Shown here piece by piece: positions 18,620-30,739 of a DNA stretch of 64,000 nucleotides. The notes under the pieces were generated by a model, which saw nothing but the letters and a program-made list of their open reading frames with translations, had not been told where the DNA came from and ran no database searches. Both the position numbers and the translations under genes were made by a program. Location: NCBI RefSeq assembly GCF_022832375.1, contig NZ_JALHLG010000001.1:124001-188000 (forward strand), read 5' to 3'. This stretch comes from Novosphingobium beihaiense. Lineage in GTDB: Bacteria > Pseudomonadota > Alphaproteobacteria > Sphingomonadales > Sphingomonadaceae. Position 1 is the first letter of the stretch. Each line of letters starts with the position of its first letter.

Positions 18620-19069
18620 TCAGCGAAGCAGCAGGAGCGCCCAGAAGGCGGCGGTGAGGACCACACCCAGAATGGGCGACAGGATCGACCAGACCCGGTT
18701 GGTCTTGAGTTCGAAACCCGCGCCGACATCGAGCACGAAGTGGCGCAGGCCGCTCATCATGTGGGAGAAGAAAGCCCAGGAGATGCCGATCATCACAAGC
18801 TTGAGCACGATCTTGACCAGCGAAGCGATAACCGCCACGCCGTTCCAATCGAGCTTGCCCATATCCGCCCAGACCCAGCCGGCGAAGGTGTCATAGGCGG
18901 CAGGGCCGCTGGCCAGCGCGCCGAGCCACCACAGCAGCAGGCCCAGCCCGGCGACGGCTATGCCGTTGCCCGTGACGCGGTGCAAAATCGAAATGAACAT
19001 GTGCGGGCCCCAGCGCCAGATCTGGAGATGGGGCGAAAGCGGGCGTTTCCTGGTGCCGGCGGTGGCCAT
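18620..19069 (-). CDS. sdhC: Succinate dehydrogenase cytochrome b556 subunit
   Basis: 149 residues with three transmembrane helices. The family signatures RPLSPHLQIWRWGPHMFISILHR and SHMMSGLRHFVLDVGAGFEL (heme-ligand histidine region) are clear. It is the first gene of the leftward sdhC-sdhD-sdhA cluster and forms the quinone-binding anchor of complex II. The promoter should lie in the 150 bases shared with the divergent metallo-beta-lactamase gene. Confidence 0.95.
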   Translation of the reverse strand: MATAGTRKRPLSPHLQIWRWGPHMFISILHRVTGNGIAVAGLGLLLWWLGALASGPAAYDTFAGWVWADMGKLDWNGVAVIASLVKIVLKLVMIGISWAFFSHMMSGLRHFVLDVGAGFELKTNRVWSILSPILGVVLTAAFWALLLLR

Positions 19070-19218
19070 GGTTTAGCGAATCCCCTTGCCTGCGGCAGCG
19101 CAGCACGCTGCCCTTGTCGAAGTCCCCTTAGCCAAATCACGGGCTGGTGCAAGTTCTGCAACGCAAGATAGTGCCTGCGGTTCTGGCATATCCCATGCCG
19201 CAGGCCTAAAGCACGGGC

Positions 19219-20157
19219 ATGACTCGCCTGCTCAAGACGATCCTGCCTGCGGCGCTGCTGGCCGCCGCCCCGGCTGCGGCTTATGCGGCTCCGGCAGCGC
19301 CTGCAGCGCACACGGCGAAGGCGCTGGCCGAAGCCTGCGAAGGCCGCGATGGATGGATCGATCCCGCGCCGCCCGCACACATTTTCGGCAACACCTGGTA
19401 TGTCGGCACGTGCGGCATCTCAGCGATCCTGATCACCGGCCCCGAAGGCCACATACTGATCGACGGCGGGATGGCGGAGGCCGCACCGCTGGTTCTGGCA
19501 AACATCGCCGTACTGGGATTCAAGGCGAGCGACGTACGCTGGATCCTCTCCAGCCATGAACATTTCGACCATGCCGGTGCCCTCGCCGCCCTGCAGCGCG
19601 CCACTGGTGCGCAAGTCGCGGCCCTGAAACCCGCCGCTGCCGTGCTGGAAACCGGAGAGCCCTCTTCCAACGATCCACAGTACGGCATGCTCAAGGGCAT
19701 GGCGCCCGTCAAAGTGGACCGCATCCTCGCGGACGGGGACAGCATCGTCGCAGGCCCCATCGCGGCAACGGCGCATGCCACCCCGGCCCATTCCCCGGGC
19801 TCGACAAGCTGGACCTGGCAATCGTGCGACGAGACCTTCACCTGCCGCATGATCGCCTATGCCGACAGCGCAACGGCGATATCGGCGGACAGCTACCGCT
19901 TCTCCGAACATCCCGGCCGCGTGGCGCAAGTTCATGAAGGGCTGGCGCGAATCGCCGCCCTGCCCTGCGATATCCTGCTCACGCCGCATCCTTCGGCCAG
20001 CGCCATGATGGAACGGTTCGCAGGCAAGGCACCGCTGACCGATTCCACCGTCTGCCGGACTTATGCCGAAACCGCCAAGCGGCGCTTTGCAGCACGCCTG
20101 GCCGCCGAAAACGTTACAGACGCGGCCGAATCTGCCGCAGCGGAACTGAAAGACTGA
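19219..20157 (+). CDS. Subclass B3 metallo-beta-lactamase
   Basis: 312 residues with a signal peptide (about residues 1-23, MTRLLKTILPAALLAAAPAA). The zinc-site motif HEHFDH is at residues 113-118 (SSHEHFDHAGAL), the third Zn1 histidine at 191 (PAHSPGSTSWTW) and the second-site histidine at 257 (ILLTPHPSA), matching subclass B3 enzymes of the L1/GOB/THIN-B type. HxHxDH, His and His ligands are therefore complete. Such enzymes hydrolyse most beta-lactams in the periplasm; chromosomal B3 genes are common in environmental sphingomonads. No mobile element is adjacent. prmA follows after six bases. Confidence 0.92.
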   Translation: MTRLLKTILPAALLAAAPAAAYAAPAAPAAHTAKALAEACEGRDGWIDPAPPAHIFGNTWYVGTCGISAILITGPEGHILIDGGMAEAAPLVLANIAVLGFKASDVRWILSSHEHFDHAGALAALQRATGAQVAALKPAAAVLETGEPSSNDPQYGMLKGMAPVKVDRILADGDSIVAGPIAATAHATPAHSPGSTSWTWQSCDETFTCRMIAYADSATAISADSYRFSEHPGRVAQVHEGLARIAALPCDILLTPHPSASAMMERFAGKAPLTDSTVCRTYAETAKRRFAARLAAENVTDAAESAAAELKD

Positions 20158-20163
20158 AATACC

Positions 20164-21066
20164 GTGAGCTGGAAGATTACTGCCTTCGCCCCCCGTCCCG
20201 TGATCGAGGCCGCGCTGGTCGCGCATGAAGATGCGCTGGACTGGGATCCCGAAATCATTCTTTCCGGCAGCGAAGTGGCCGAGGACCGGCCGGACGACTG
20301 GCAGCTGGAAGCCTGGCTGTCCCACAAACCGAAAGCGGCGGATAAGGCGGCACTTGCCGCCCTGTTCGCCGGGGATGCGCCGAAGTTCACGATCGAAAAG
20401 CTGCCCGATACGGACTGGCTCGTCGCCAGCCAGCAGGATCTCCAGCCGATCCATGCCGGGCGCTTCCACGTCCACACCCCCGATCATCCGGCCCGCGACG
20501 AGCCGGGCCTGTTCGATTTCACCATTCCCGCCAGTCAGGCCTTCGGCACCGGCCAGCATGCCACGACGGCCGGATGCCTGACGATGCTGACGCACATGAA
20601 GGCGCAAGGCGCCGTAGTGCGCAATTGCGCGGACATCGGCACCGGCACCGGCCTGCTCGCCTTTGCCGCGCTGGCCCTCTGGCCGCGCGCACTGGCCACG
20701 GCCAGCGATATCGATGCGGTCTGCCCCGATGTGGTGAAGGCCAATGCGCAGAGCAACGGCGTGCCGATGGGACCAGGCGCAGGCCAGCTGGTCATGACCG
20801 TGGCGGACGGGATGGGCCATCCCCTGCTCGCCGCGCGCGGCCCCTACGACCTGATCATGGCTAATATCCTGGCAGGGCCGCTGGTATCGCTCGCCCCCGA
20901 TTTCGGCGCAGCGCTCGTGCCTGGCGGACACCTGCTGCTGGCGGGGCTGCTGGAGACGCAGGAAGCCGCCGTGCGCGCCGCCTGCCGCAAAGCCGGGCTC
21001 CGGCTTGCGGCGCGACTCGTAAATGGCGACTGGTCGATTCTCTGGCTGCGCAAACGCGGACGTTAA
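20164..21066 (+). CDS. prmA: Ribosomal protein L11 methyltransferase
   Basis: 300 residues starting at a GTG six bases after the beta-lactamase stop. The PrmA signature GLFDFTIPASQAFGTGQHATTAGCL, the SAM-binding motif ADIGTGTGLLAFAALAL and the catalytic-region YDLIMANILAGPLVSLAP are present. It trimethylates ribosomal protein L11 in the cytoplasm. Tight spacing suggests co-transcription with the beta-lactamase, though the functions look unrelated. Confidence 0.93.
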   Translation: MSWKITAFAPRPVIEAALVAHEDALDWDPEIILSGSEVAEDRPDDWQLEAWLSHKPKAADKAALAALFAGDAPKFTIEKLPDTDWLVASQQDLQPIHAGRFHVHTPDHPARDEPGLFDFTIPASQAFGTGQHATTAGCLTMLTHMKAQGAVVRNCADIGTGTGLLAFAALALWPRALATASDIDAVCPDVVKANAQSNGVPMGPGAGQLVMTVADGMGHPLLAARGPYDLIMANILAGPLVSLAPDFGAALVPGGHLLLAGLLETQEAAVRAACRKAGLRLAARLVNGDWSILWLRKRGR

Positions 21067-21076
21067 GACCTCACGC

Positions 21077-21349
21077 TCAGGCCAGATAGAGATCCAGTCC
21101 GTGCACGGAACGGCAATGGCTGGTCAGCGCGTCCTGGTTCTTGCGGCTGAGCGGACGGTCAAAAGCGAACCCGACACGGTCCTCCACGACCCACCGCACC
21201 GTGCCGACGACAGGCTGTAACCCTTCGAGATTAAAGCGAAAACGCTGCCCCGGTGCAATGCTGTCCTGCTTGACGACGAACTGGCAGCCCTCGGCAAACA
21301 CGTGTTTAGCCAGAGCCGTGCAAGCACGCTTATGCGCCACTGAAATCAT
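21077..21349 (-). CDS. PilZ-domain protein
   Basis: 90 residues from the ATG at 21349. It is a minimal PilZ domain: RACTALAKHVFAEGCQFVVKQDSIAPGQRFRFNLEGLQPVVGTVRWVVEDRVGFAFDRPLS. The N-terminal RxxxR cyclic-di-GMP motif is not clear, so nucleotide binding is uncertain; the GTVRW...VGFAF part is conserved. It diverges from sciP across a 235-base intergenic region holding two CtrA-like boxes, hinting at cell-cycle control. Confidence 0.82.
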   Translation of the reverse strand: MISVAHKRACTALAKHVFAEGCQFVVKQDSIAPGQRFRFNLEGLQPVVGTVRWVVEDRVGFAFDRPLSRKNQDALTSHCRSVHGLDLYLA

Positions 21350-21421
21350 GATCCTATCCGATGTCCCGGAAACTCTTCGAAGGGCTCGTCCGGAAAAGTA
21401 ATTAGGATAGGTTAACGGTGC

Positions 21422-21437
21422 GTAAAGAAACCTTAAC
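21422..21437. promoter_or_regulatory. Candidate CtrA-binding site, pilZ side
   Basis: GTAA-N7-TTAAC, one mismatch from the CtrA consensus TTAA-N7-TTAAC. It overlaps a second partial site TTAA-N7-TAAA (21412-21426). It lies about 75 bases upstream of the PilZ gene start. Confidence 0.5.
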
Positions 21438-21488
21438 TTCTCAAAACTCAATTTTGCATATATTTTTCAACATATTACGCAATTTCGT

Positions 21489-21504
21489 GTAAATTCGAAT
21501 TAAC
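21489..21504. promoter_or_regulatory. Candidate CtrA-binding site, sciP side
   Basis: A second GTAA-N7-TTAAC match lies about 80 bases upstream of the sciP start. sciP is known in Caulobacter to belong to the CtrA regulon, so a CtrA site here fits the family biology. Confidence 0.55.
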
Positions 21505-21584
21505 CATCTTGAGAGAGGTGACGTTAACGGTTTTCGCCAAGAATCTAGAGCCAAGGGGGGTTGGTACTGACAAAGGGACCAGCC

Positions 21585-21887
21585 ATGCTTCAATCTGATC
21601 TCGACCGGCCCGATACGGTTATCGGGCCACTGGGCGAGGCGCTTGGGAAGGAAAACCTGCCGCCGCCCAATACGTCCCGCTGGGTCGTAAGGCGCAAGGC
21701 CGAAGTTGTCGCTGCCGTCAATGGCGGACTGCTGACGATTGCCGAAGCCTGCGAACGCTATAGTCTCACTCTGGAAGAACTCGCATCCTGGCAGCGTGCC
21801 ATCGACCGCGAAGGCATGGCCGGACTGCGCGCGACCCGCGTGCAGCACTACCGCCAGGTGCATGAGCGCCAGGGCCGCTATTCCTGA
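21585..21887 (+). CDS. sciP: CtrA inhibitor SciP (DUF1153)
   Basis: 100 residues from the ATG at 21585 (GGGA ribosome-binding site). The core SRWVVRRKAEVVAAVNGGLL, TIAEACERYSLTLEELASWQ and GMAGLRATRVQHYR is the highly conserved SciP/DUF1153 helix-turn-helix domain. In Caulobacter SciP binds DNA and CtrA and represses CtrA-activated genes in G1. Together with cckA in the same window this shows the CtrA phosphorelay network is present. Confidence 0.93.
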   Translation: MLQSDLDRPDTVIGPLGEALGKENLPPPNTSRWVVRRKAEVVAAVNGGLLTIAEACERYSLTLEELASWQRAIDREGMAGLRATRVQHYRQVHERQGRYS

Positions 21888-21945
21888 GCATTCCCGAAGC
21901 GGAGAGGAAGGGCGGAAATTGCGGGACTGCGGCTGATGGCTCCCT

Positions 21946-24416
<2,471 letters not shown>

Positions 24417-24436
24417 CGTTTGGCGGTCGGGGCGTC

Positions 24437-24533
24437 CACCACCCCCAACCCCCTCCTCTAAAGAGGAGGGGGCTTTGAGTAATGTGCTTTGCTTCTCCCC
24501 CTCCTCTTCAGAGGAGGGGGCCGGGGGGTGGTG
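24437..24533. repeat. Compound palindromic element (three nested inverted repeats)
   Basis: The outer arms CACCACCCCC and GGGGGGTGGTG (24437-24446 and 24523-24533) enclose two nearly identical perfect hairpins, CCCCCTCCTCT/AGAGGAGGGGG at 24449-24472 and again at 24497-24520. It lies between the recN stop and the DUF559 gene. The two internal hairpins are also direct repeats of each other. Confidence 0.85.
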
Positions 24534-24547
24534 AGGACTTCGCCTCT

Positions 24548-26212
24548 TCACACCCCCTCCAGCAACCGGTCCGCCTGTGCGCGGGCTTCATCGGTCACTT
24601 CCGCGCCGGAGAGCATGCGCGCAATTTCTTCCTTGCGGGCAGGCGGGTCCAACGGCGTCACCGAGGTGCGCGTGACTGTGCCCTCGCTGGACTTGGCGAT
24701 CATGTAGTGCCGGTTCCCTCGCGCCGCGACTTGCGGCGAGTGAGTCACCGCCAGCAATTGCCCGGCACTGGCCAGCCGCGCCAGGCGTTCACCGATGGCA
24801 CTAGCGACAGCGCCGCCCACGCCCCGGTCGATCTCGTCGAAAATCACCGTCGCCGCCCCGCCCTCTTCGGCCAGCGCCACCTTGAGCGCGAGGATGAAGC
24901 GCGAAAGCTCGCCGCCCGAGGCGATCTTGGCGAGCGGGGCGAAATCGGCGCCGGGGTTGGTGCTGATGAGAAATTCCACCGCGTCCATGCCCTGCGCGCC
25001 CCAACGATCCTCGGGCAAGCGCACCACTGCAGTCTGGAACCGCGCGGCATCGAGCTTGAGCGGGGCCAGTTCGCCCGCCACTGCAGCGTCGAGCCGTTTG
25101 GCCGCCGCGCGGCGCAGATCATGCAGCGCCTCTGCCTGTTCGCGGTAGATCAGCGCGGCCTTGTCCGCCGCCTTTTCCAGCGCGGAGAGATGCTCGGTGC
25201 CGCCTTCGATGGCATCGAGCGCCAAGCGCATTTCCTGCATCTTACCCGGCAGGTCATCGACCTGGCAGCCATGCTTGCGGGCCGCCGCGCGCAAATCGAA
25301 CAGGCGCGTTTCGATCCGGTCCAGCTCGGCGGGATCGAATGCCAAGGCCTCGGCCGCGCGCTCCAGCTTGTCTTCCGCCTCGCTGGCCTCGATCACCGCG
25401 CGGTCTAGCGCGGCCAGAGCTTCAGCCAGCAGGTCGTGCTCGCCCGCGATCCGGTCCAGCCGCCGCGCCGCGCCGCGCAGATGGGCCAGCGCCGAATCGG
25501 AACCGTTCCACAAATGCTGCAAGGCGGAGAGATCATCGGCCAGCTTCTCGCCCTTCTGCATGTCCGCACGGGCCATGGCGAGTTGCTCCTCCTCGCCTTC
25601 CTCCGGCGCGAGCGCGCTGAGTTCGGCAAGATGCGCCAGCAGCAGATCCTGATCCTCGGCCGCCTTGGCGACCTGGCTGCGCGCGGCCTCAAGCTCATCG
25701 CGCGCCGTGCGCCAGGTTTTCCAGGCGGCCTCCACACCGGCCACATCGCCACCGGCAAAGCGGTCCAGCAAAGCCCGGTGCCCGCGCGGATTGACGAGAC
25801 CGCGATCGTCATGCTGGCCGTGAATTTCCACCAGCGCCGGGGCGATTTCGCGCAGCAGCGCCACGCCCACCGGCTGATCGTTGAGAAACGCTTTCGATCC
25901 GCCGTCGGCCTTGAGCTGGCGCTTCAAGATCAGCGATTCGCCCGGCTCGATCTCCAGCCCGGCATCCTCGATCACGCCCTGCACGGCATCGGGAAGCGCG
26001 GCAAAATCAAAGCTGGCCGTCACGCTGGCGCGCGCTTCTCCCCCGCGCACGAGGCCGCTATCGGCCCGGTTTCCGAGCACGAGGCCCAAGGCATCGAGCA
26101 GGATCGACTTGCCCGCGCCCGTCTCACCGGTGAGGACGCCAAGCCCTCCGGCAAAATCGAGGTCGAGCGCCTCGATCAGAACGATGTTTCGAATGGAGAG
26201 ACGGCTTAGCAT
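24548..26212 (-). CDS. recN: DNA repair protein RecN
   Basis: 554 residues, normal length. The SMC-like ATPase has Walker A GETGAGKSILLDALGLVLG near the N-terminus, a long central coiled-coil, and at the C-terminus the signature and Walker B segments LSRFILALKVAL and ATVIFDEIDRGVGGAVASAIGERL. RecN acts in double-strand break repair. It lies downstream of bamD and the small membrane ORF on the same strand. Confidence 0.96.
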   Translation of the reverse strand: MLSRLSIRNIVLIEALDLDFAGGLGVLTGETGAGKSILLDALGLVLGNRADSGLVRGGEARASVTASFDFAALPDAVQGVIEDAGLEIEPGESLILKRQLKADGGSKAFLNDQPVGVALLREIAPALVEIHGQHDDRGLVNPRGHRALLDRFAGGDVAGVEAAWKTWRTARDELEAARSQVAKAAEDQDLLLAHLAELSALAPEEGEEEQLAMARADMQKGEKLADDLSALQHLWNGSDSALAHLRGAARRLDRIAGEHDLLAEALAALDRAVIEASEAEDKLERAAEALAFDPAELDRIETRLFDLRAAARKHGCQVDDLPGKMQEMRLALDAIEGGTEHLSALEKAADKAALIYREQAEALHDLRRAAAKRLDAAVAGELAPLKLDAARFQTAVVRLPEDRWGAQGMDAVEFLISTNPGADFAPLAKIASGGELSRFILALKVALAEEGGAATVIFDEIDRGVGGAVASAIGERLARLASAGQLLAVTHSPQVAARGNRHYMIAKSSEGTVTRTSVTPLDPPARKEEIARMLSGAEVTDEARAQADRLLEGV

Positions 26213-26314
26213 GTTCGCGAAGCGTTCTAGCGAAGAGCAACGCCGCCGTCACCCCGCTTCGCGCGCCTGCCTTTGCAGCTCAACCCCCCGCTCAGAGACG
26301 GGCGGCAGGACCGC

Positions 26315-26461
26315 TCACATCATGTGCTGAATGAACTGGATCGCCCCCAGAAGCCACACCAGCGCCATCAGTGCGCCGATCGTTTCCAGTTCCCAGGACC
26401 GGCCAGAAGCCGGTTTGCCGGGATGCAGATCGTCCAGCCTTCCTGTTTCCTTTGCCTTCAT
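26315..26461 (-). CDS. Small single-pass membrane protein (48 residues)
   Basis: 48 codons. The ATG at 26461 has AAGGAA at good spacing upstream. The sequence starts MKAKETGRLDDLHPGKPASG, then RSWELETIGALMALVWLLGA and ends IQFIQHMM: a hydrophilic Lys/Arg-rich head followed by one C-terminal transmembrane helix. No known family was recognised. It lies between bamD and recN on the same strand, so it may be part of that transcript. Codon use matches the neighbours. Confidence 0.65.
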   Translation of the reverse strand: MKAKETGRLDDLHPGKPASGRSWELETIGALMALVWLLGAIQFIQHMM

Positions 26462-26598
26462 GGCTTGTTTCCTTGCGACCGCACTTGTCCGGGAACGATC
26501 TTCCCGGACGGGGACATTACAGTCCCGTCATTGTGCCGGTTTACGGGAAACAAGTGCCCAAATGGTAAACCCGCATCTAGGCCGCAAAGGGTTTCAGA

Positions 26599-27396
26599 TC
26601 AGGCGGCGACGTCTTGCGGCGCGTACTTCTGCATGAGCTTGTAAGCGCGGGCATACCACTTGCTGCCGGGATAGTTGGTTTCCAGCACGGCTGCGGCCTT
26701 TTTCGCCTCTTCCGGAATGCCCAGCGACAGATAGCCTTCGACAAGGCGGAACAGCGCCTCGGGCGTGTGGCTGGTGGTCTGATAATTATCGACCACGTTG
26801 CGGAAGCGCAGAGTGGCAGCAAGCCACTTGCCGCTGCGCTCGTAGGAACGGCCGATGGTCATTTCCTTGCCCGCCAGGTGATCGTTCACGAGGTCCAGCT
26901 TCAGCTTGGCGTCAGCGGCATAGCTGGTGGCCGGGTAGCGGCGGATGATGTCTGTCAGCGCCTGCTTGGCCTGCTCGGTCGTCCTCTGGTCGCGGGTCAC
27001 GTCGCTGATCTGCTCGTAATAGCACATCGCGACCAGGTAATAAGCGTAAGGCGCATCACGGTTGCCCGGATGGATCGAGAGGAACCGCTGCGCGGACTGG
27101 ATCGACTTGTTGTAATCGCGCGCGGCGTAATAGCTGAAAGCGCTCATCAGCTGGGCACGGCGCGCCCAGGGCGAATAGGGATGCTGGCGTTCGACCTCGT
27201 CGAACAGCGCGGCGGCCTGCCGGGTTCGCCCCTGGTTCAGGCGCTCTTTCGCGGCGGCGTAAAGCGTATCGACGTCACGCGCGACATAGGCGGTATCCTT
27301 GTTCCGTCCCCCCTGCCCGGCACAGCCGGCAGTCAGAACAAGCGCCCCGGTAGCGGCGGCAATCAGAGCGGTCTTCAATCGCGAACGTTCGAGCAT
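26599..27396 (-). CDS. bamD: Outer membrane assembly lipoprotein BamD
   Basis: 265 residues. The lipoprotein signal peptide ends at a lipobox (VLTAGC, cysteine near residue 25). Five TPR-like repeats follow (DTLYAAAKERLNQGRTRQAAALFDEVERQHPYSPWA, DYNKSIQSAQRFLSIHPG, ATLRFRNVVDNYQTTSHTPEAL). BamD is the essential lipoprotein that works with BamA to insert beta-barrel proteins into the outer membrane. It leads the leftward bamD-smORF-recN group. Confidence 0.96.
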   Translation of the reverse strand: MLERSRLKTALIAAATGALVLTAGCAGQGGRNKDTAYVARDVDTLYAAAKERLNQGRTRQAAALFDEVERQHPYSPWARRAQLMSAFSYYAARDYNKSIQSAQRFLSIHPGNRDAPYAYYLVAMCYYEQISDVTRDQRTTEQAKQALTDIIRRYPATSYAADAKLKLDLVNDHLAGKEMTIGRSYERSGKWLAATLRFRNVVDNYQTTSHTPEALFRLVEGYLSLGIPEEAKKAAAVLETNYPGSKWYARAYKLMQKYAPQDVAA

Positions 27397-27545
27397 GGCG
27401 AGGGTCTATAGCCAGCACGATGCTGAACGCCAAGTGAAGTTCCGCGATCCTCCGCGGGTATCTTGCCCCGGTATCAGGCCGCAGGCGCATTTCGGGGGAA
27501 AGTTGTGCATTGTCTGGCCGCAGTCCCGTGTCATAGTGGCCGGAC

Positions 27546-29327
27546 ATGGCCGGCAGCAGCGATCTCTATTCCCCCGTCCTGTCCGACGCTCTGGTGATCC
27601 TGGGCGCAGCGGGCATCGTTATTCCCGTGTTCAACCGCTACCGGATCACGCCCGTCATCGGATTTATCCTGGTGGGCCTGCTGGTGGGGCCGTTCGGGCT
27701 GGGGCGGCATGTCTTCGACCATCCGTGGCTGTCCTATATCACGATCACCGATCCCGACGGACTGGAGGTCTTCGCCGAGTTCGGCATCATCCTGCTGCTG
27801 TTCTCGATCGGGCTGGAGCTGTCGTTCGGGCGCCTGTGGCAGATGCGGCGGATGGTCTTCGGGCTCGGCTCGCTGGAACTGATCGTGATCGGCGCTTCGC
27901 TGACATTCATCCTCGCCGCGATCGGCCAGGGCTTTGCCGGAGCGCTGGCGCTGGGCCTTGCGCTGGCGCTGTCCTCCACCGCACTGGTGCTCAAGATCAC
28001 CAATACCGCCACCCCGGTCGGCCGCGCCGCGCTGGCCATGCTGCTGTTCGAGGATATCGCGCTGGTGCCGATTATCTTCCTGCTCGGCGCGCTGGCACCC
28101 CATGCGGACAGCGACAGTATGGGCAACCTGCTGCACACGCTGCTGTGGGGCAGCGTCGCCGTGGTCGCGCTGCTGGTTTTCGGGCGCTATCTTCTGCCCC
28201 CGCTCTTCGCCCAGGCTGCCCGCACCAAGAGCCCCGAACTGTTTCTGGCCGCCAGCCTGCTGGTGGTGATCCTCGCCTCCCTGGCCACAGCCGCAACCGG
28301 CCTTTCGCCTATCGTCGGCGCGCTGGTCGCCGGGCTCCTGATCGCGGAGACCGAATACCATTCGGAAGTCGAGCAGATCACCGAGCCGTTCAAGGGCCTT
28401 GCCCTCGGCGTGTTCCTGATCACCATCGGCATGAGCATCGATATCACCGTGGTCTGGCAGAACCTCGGCTCGATCCTGGTCGCGACGGTGGGCGTGATCT
28501 GCCTCAAGGCCATCGTCACCGGCGTGCTGCTGCGGCTGATGGGCGCCCGGCGCGGCACGGCGACCGAGACCGGCATCCTGATGTCCAGCCCCTCCGAGAC
28601 GACGCTGATCGTGCTCACCGCCGCAGCCTCCGCTCAGTTAATCCAGCCGGGAACCGCGCAATTCTGGCAGATCGTCACCGCCATCGGCCTGACCGTCACG
28701 CCCCTGCTGTCGCTGACGGGCAAGATCATGGCGCGGCGGGTAGACGGCGGCGATGCCCCGCACCAGCCAGCCGAAGACGACAGCCAGCCGCGCACAATCA
28801 TCGTCGGCTTCGGCCGCGTCGGACGGCTCGTGGCCGACATGCTGACCAAGCACGGGCGCCCCTATGTCGCGATCGACAGCGACACCGATTTCGTCACCGA
28901 AGGGCGGCGGCGCGGCTATGCCGTCACGTTCGGCGATGCCGGGCGCGGCGATGCCATGCTGCGCATGGGCGCGGCCCACGCTGCCGCCGTGATCCTGACG
29001 ATGGACGAGCCCGTCACCGCCCAACGCATCGTGCGCAAGCTGCGCGCCCAGTTTCCGGACCTGCCGGTCATCGCCCGCGCCCGCGATGCCGATCACGCCG
29101 CCCAGCTCTACCGCGCGGGGGCCACCCACGCCGTGCCCGAAACGCTGGAAAGCTCGCTCCAGCTTTCCGAAGCCGTGCTGGTGGAAACTGGCGTCGCCAT
29201 GGGCCCCGTAATCGCCTCGATCCACGAAAAGCGCGACGAATTCCGCGAGATGATCATGCACGAAGGCGGCTTGAAGGAGAAACCGGCGCTGCGCTCCGGC
29301 CAGTTGCACGAACCCTCAGGCTCCTGA
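27546..29327 (+). CDS. Kef/YbaL-type cation:proton antiporter with TrkA-N domain
   Basis: 593 residues. About 12 transmembrane helices of the CPA2 Na+/H+ exchanger domain ([59 protein letters not shown]) occupy residues 10-400. A cytoplasmic RCK/TrkA-N domain follows with Rossmann start [17 protein letters not shown]. This is the glutathione-gated K+ efflux (KefB/KefC/YbaL) architecture. No KefF/KefG partner is adjacent. Its 3' end overlaps the convergent glsA by 12 bases. Confidence 0.92.
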   Translation: MAGSSDLYSPVLSDALVILGAAGIVIPVFNRYRITPVIGFILVGLLVGPFGLGRHVFDHPWLSYITITDPDGLEVFAEFGIILLLFSIGLELSFGRLWQMRRMVFGLGSLELIVIGASLTFILAAIGQGFAGALALGLALALSSTALVLKITNTATPVGRAALAMLLFEDIALVPIIFLLGALAPHADSDSMGNLLHTLLWGSVAVVALLVFGRYLLPPLFAQAARTKSPELFLAASLLVVILASLATAATGLSPIVGALVAGLLIAETEYHSEVEQITEPFKGLALGVFLITIGMSIDITVVWQNLGSILVATVGVICLKAIVTGVLLRLMGARRGTATETGILMSSPSETTLIVLTAAASAQLIQPGTAQFWQIVTAIGLTVTPLLSLTGKIMARRVDGGDAPHQPAEDDSQPRTIIVGFGRVGRLVADMLTKHGRPYVAIDSDTDFVTEGRRRGYAVTFGDAGRGDAMLRMGAAHAAAVILTMDEPVTAQRIVRKLRAQFPDLPVIARARDADHAAQLYRAGATHAVPETLESSLQLSEAVLVETGVAMGPVIASIHEKRDEFREMIMHEGGLKEKPALRSGQLHEPSGS

Positions 29328-30254
29328 CAGGCGTGGTTCGAACACCGACCAGCCCGTGCGCTGCACCAGCCGCTCCAGCGCGATCTGGCCCAGATGCGAA
29401 TTGCCGCTGGGATTGAGGCCGGGGGACCACACCGCGATGCTGGCGATCCCCGGCGCCACCGCCAGAATACCGCCGCCCACGCCGGACTTACCCGGCAGCC
29501 CGGTGCGATAGGCGAAATCGCCCGAATTGTCGTAATGCCCGCAGCTCATCATCAGCGCATTGATGCGCCGCGCGCGGCGGGGCGAGATCACCGAATGCCC
29601 GTCCGAGCGCCCGCCATCCATCAGGTAGCGCCCGGCCATGGCGAGCTGACGGCAGCTCATCGCCAACGCGCAGAAATGAAAATAGGTGCCCAGCACCAGT
29701 TCCACCGGCGCATGGACGTTGCCGAACGCGCGCATGTAGTTGGCCAGCGCCATATTGCGAAAGCCGGTGTCCTGCTCGGCGCTGGCCACGGCTTCGTCGA
29801 TGGCAATGCTCTCGTCACCCGCGACCATGCGCACGAAGCGCAGCATCTGCCCGATCGCCTCGCGCGGCTGCAGGCGCCCCAGCAGCACGTCGCACACGAC
29901 GATGGCCCCGGCATTGATGAAGGGATTGCGCGGAATGCCGTGCTCGGTCTCAAGCTGGACAATCGAATTGAACGCCGATCCCGAAGGCTCGCGCCCCACC
30001 CGCTGCCAGAGCTGATCCCCCACCGCGCCCAGCGCCAACGTCAGCGCGAAGACTTTGGAGATCGACTGGATCGAAAACGGCTCCTCAGCGTGGCCCGCCG
30101 TATGGACAGTGCCATCGTGCAGGACAACGGCGATGCCGAACTTGCTGTCCGGCACGGCGGCCAGCGCCGGGATGTAATCCGCCACTTTGCCGCGATGCTC
30201 GTGAGCACGCATGTCCTCGGCGATTTCGGAGACGATGGACGCTATGTCCGTCAC
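29316..30254 (-). CDS. glsA: Glutaminase
   Basis: 312 residues, the usual length, starting at GTG 30254. The catalytic Ser-Lys motif is in [16 protein letters not shown], and [27 protein letters not shown] and [20 protein letters not shown] are family hallmarks. It hydrolyses L-glutamine to glutamate and ammonia. It overlaps the upstream hypothetical gene by four bases (GTGA), which in turn overlaps alaS, so the three genes are likely translationally coupled. Confidence 0.96.
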   Translation of the reverse strand: MTDIASIVSEIAEDMRAHEHRGKVADYIPALAAVPDSKFGIAVVLHDGTVHTAGHAEEPFSIQSISKVFALTLALGAVGDQLWQRVGREPSGSAFNSIVQLETEHGIPRNPFINAGAIVVCDVLLGRLQPREAIGQMLRFVRMVAGDESIAIDEAVASAEQDTGFRNMALANYMRAFGNVHAPVELVLGTYFHFCALAMSCRQLAMAGRYLMDGGRSDGHSVISPRRARRINALMMSCGHYDNSGDFAYRTGLPGKSGVGGGILAVAPGIASIAVWSPGLNPSGNSHLGQIALERLVQRTGWSVFEPRLSGA

Positions 30255-30739
30255 GGCTGGCTGGGGGCGTCTTGAGAATGTACGATCGAAAGTCCGTAAG
30301 GCTCGTCAACATGACGCAGCCATATCGCGTCATTCCATTCCGCCGACTGCTTGCCTTGCCGAAGGGCGGTCCATGCCCACAAACCGCGGCCCTGTGGGAT
30401 CAGCTCCACATAAGTAACAAGGCTATGCGGTCCATCACCGCTTTGAAAACGCTCGGTTACGCGAAATGAAAAACCGCGCTCTGTCCGCTGCACAGGCACG
30501 ATGCTGGAAGCGTTGCACCAGCCTTCGCAGATAACCGCTTCCACCACGGGCTCTCCATCCCGCTTGAAGAAACGCACTTCCATGCCCAGCATATCCCCGG
30601 TCTCCGGGTGCGTGCTGACCGAACTGTAGATCCCTTTGGGCCATGATGGAGCCTTGTCAGCGGCCATCGCCAAAGCCGGTATCGCTAGTGAGACGACCAC
30701 GCCGAAAAACGTCGCTGCCATCTGCCTGCCCGGTATCAT
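30251..30739 (-). CDS. Hypothetical secreted protein
   Basis: 162 residues. The ATG at 30739 overlaps the alaS stop (ATGA). A signal peptide ([20 protein letters not shown], ending ALAMAADK) precedes an exported beta-rich domain with [37 protein letters not shown] (cysteine pair) and [14 protein letters not shown]. No family was recognised. It is sandwiched between alaS and glsA with four-base overlaps on both sides. Confidence 0.8.
   Translation of the reverse strand: MIPGRQMAATFFGVVVSLAIPALAMAADKAPSWPKGIYSSVSTHPETGDMLGMEVRFFKRDGEPVVEAVICEGWCNASSIVPVQRTERGFSFRVTERFQSGDGPHSLVTYVELIPQGRGLWAWTALRQGKQSAEWNDAIWLRHVDEPYGLSIVHSQDAPSQP

Noticed and set aside
24437..24533. CRISPR-like repeats in the recN/DUF559 gap
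   Set aside because: The two CCCCCTCCTCT hairpins are only two copies with no regular spacers; this is a compound palindrome.
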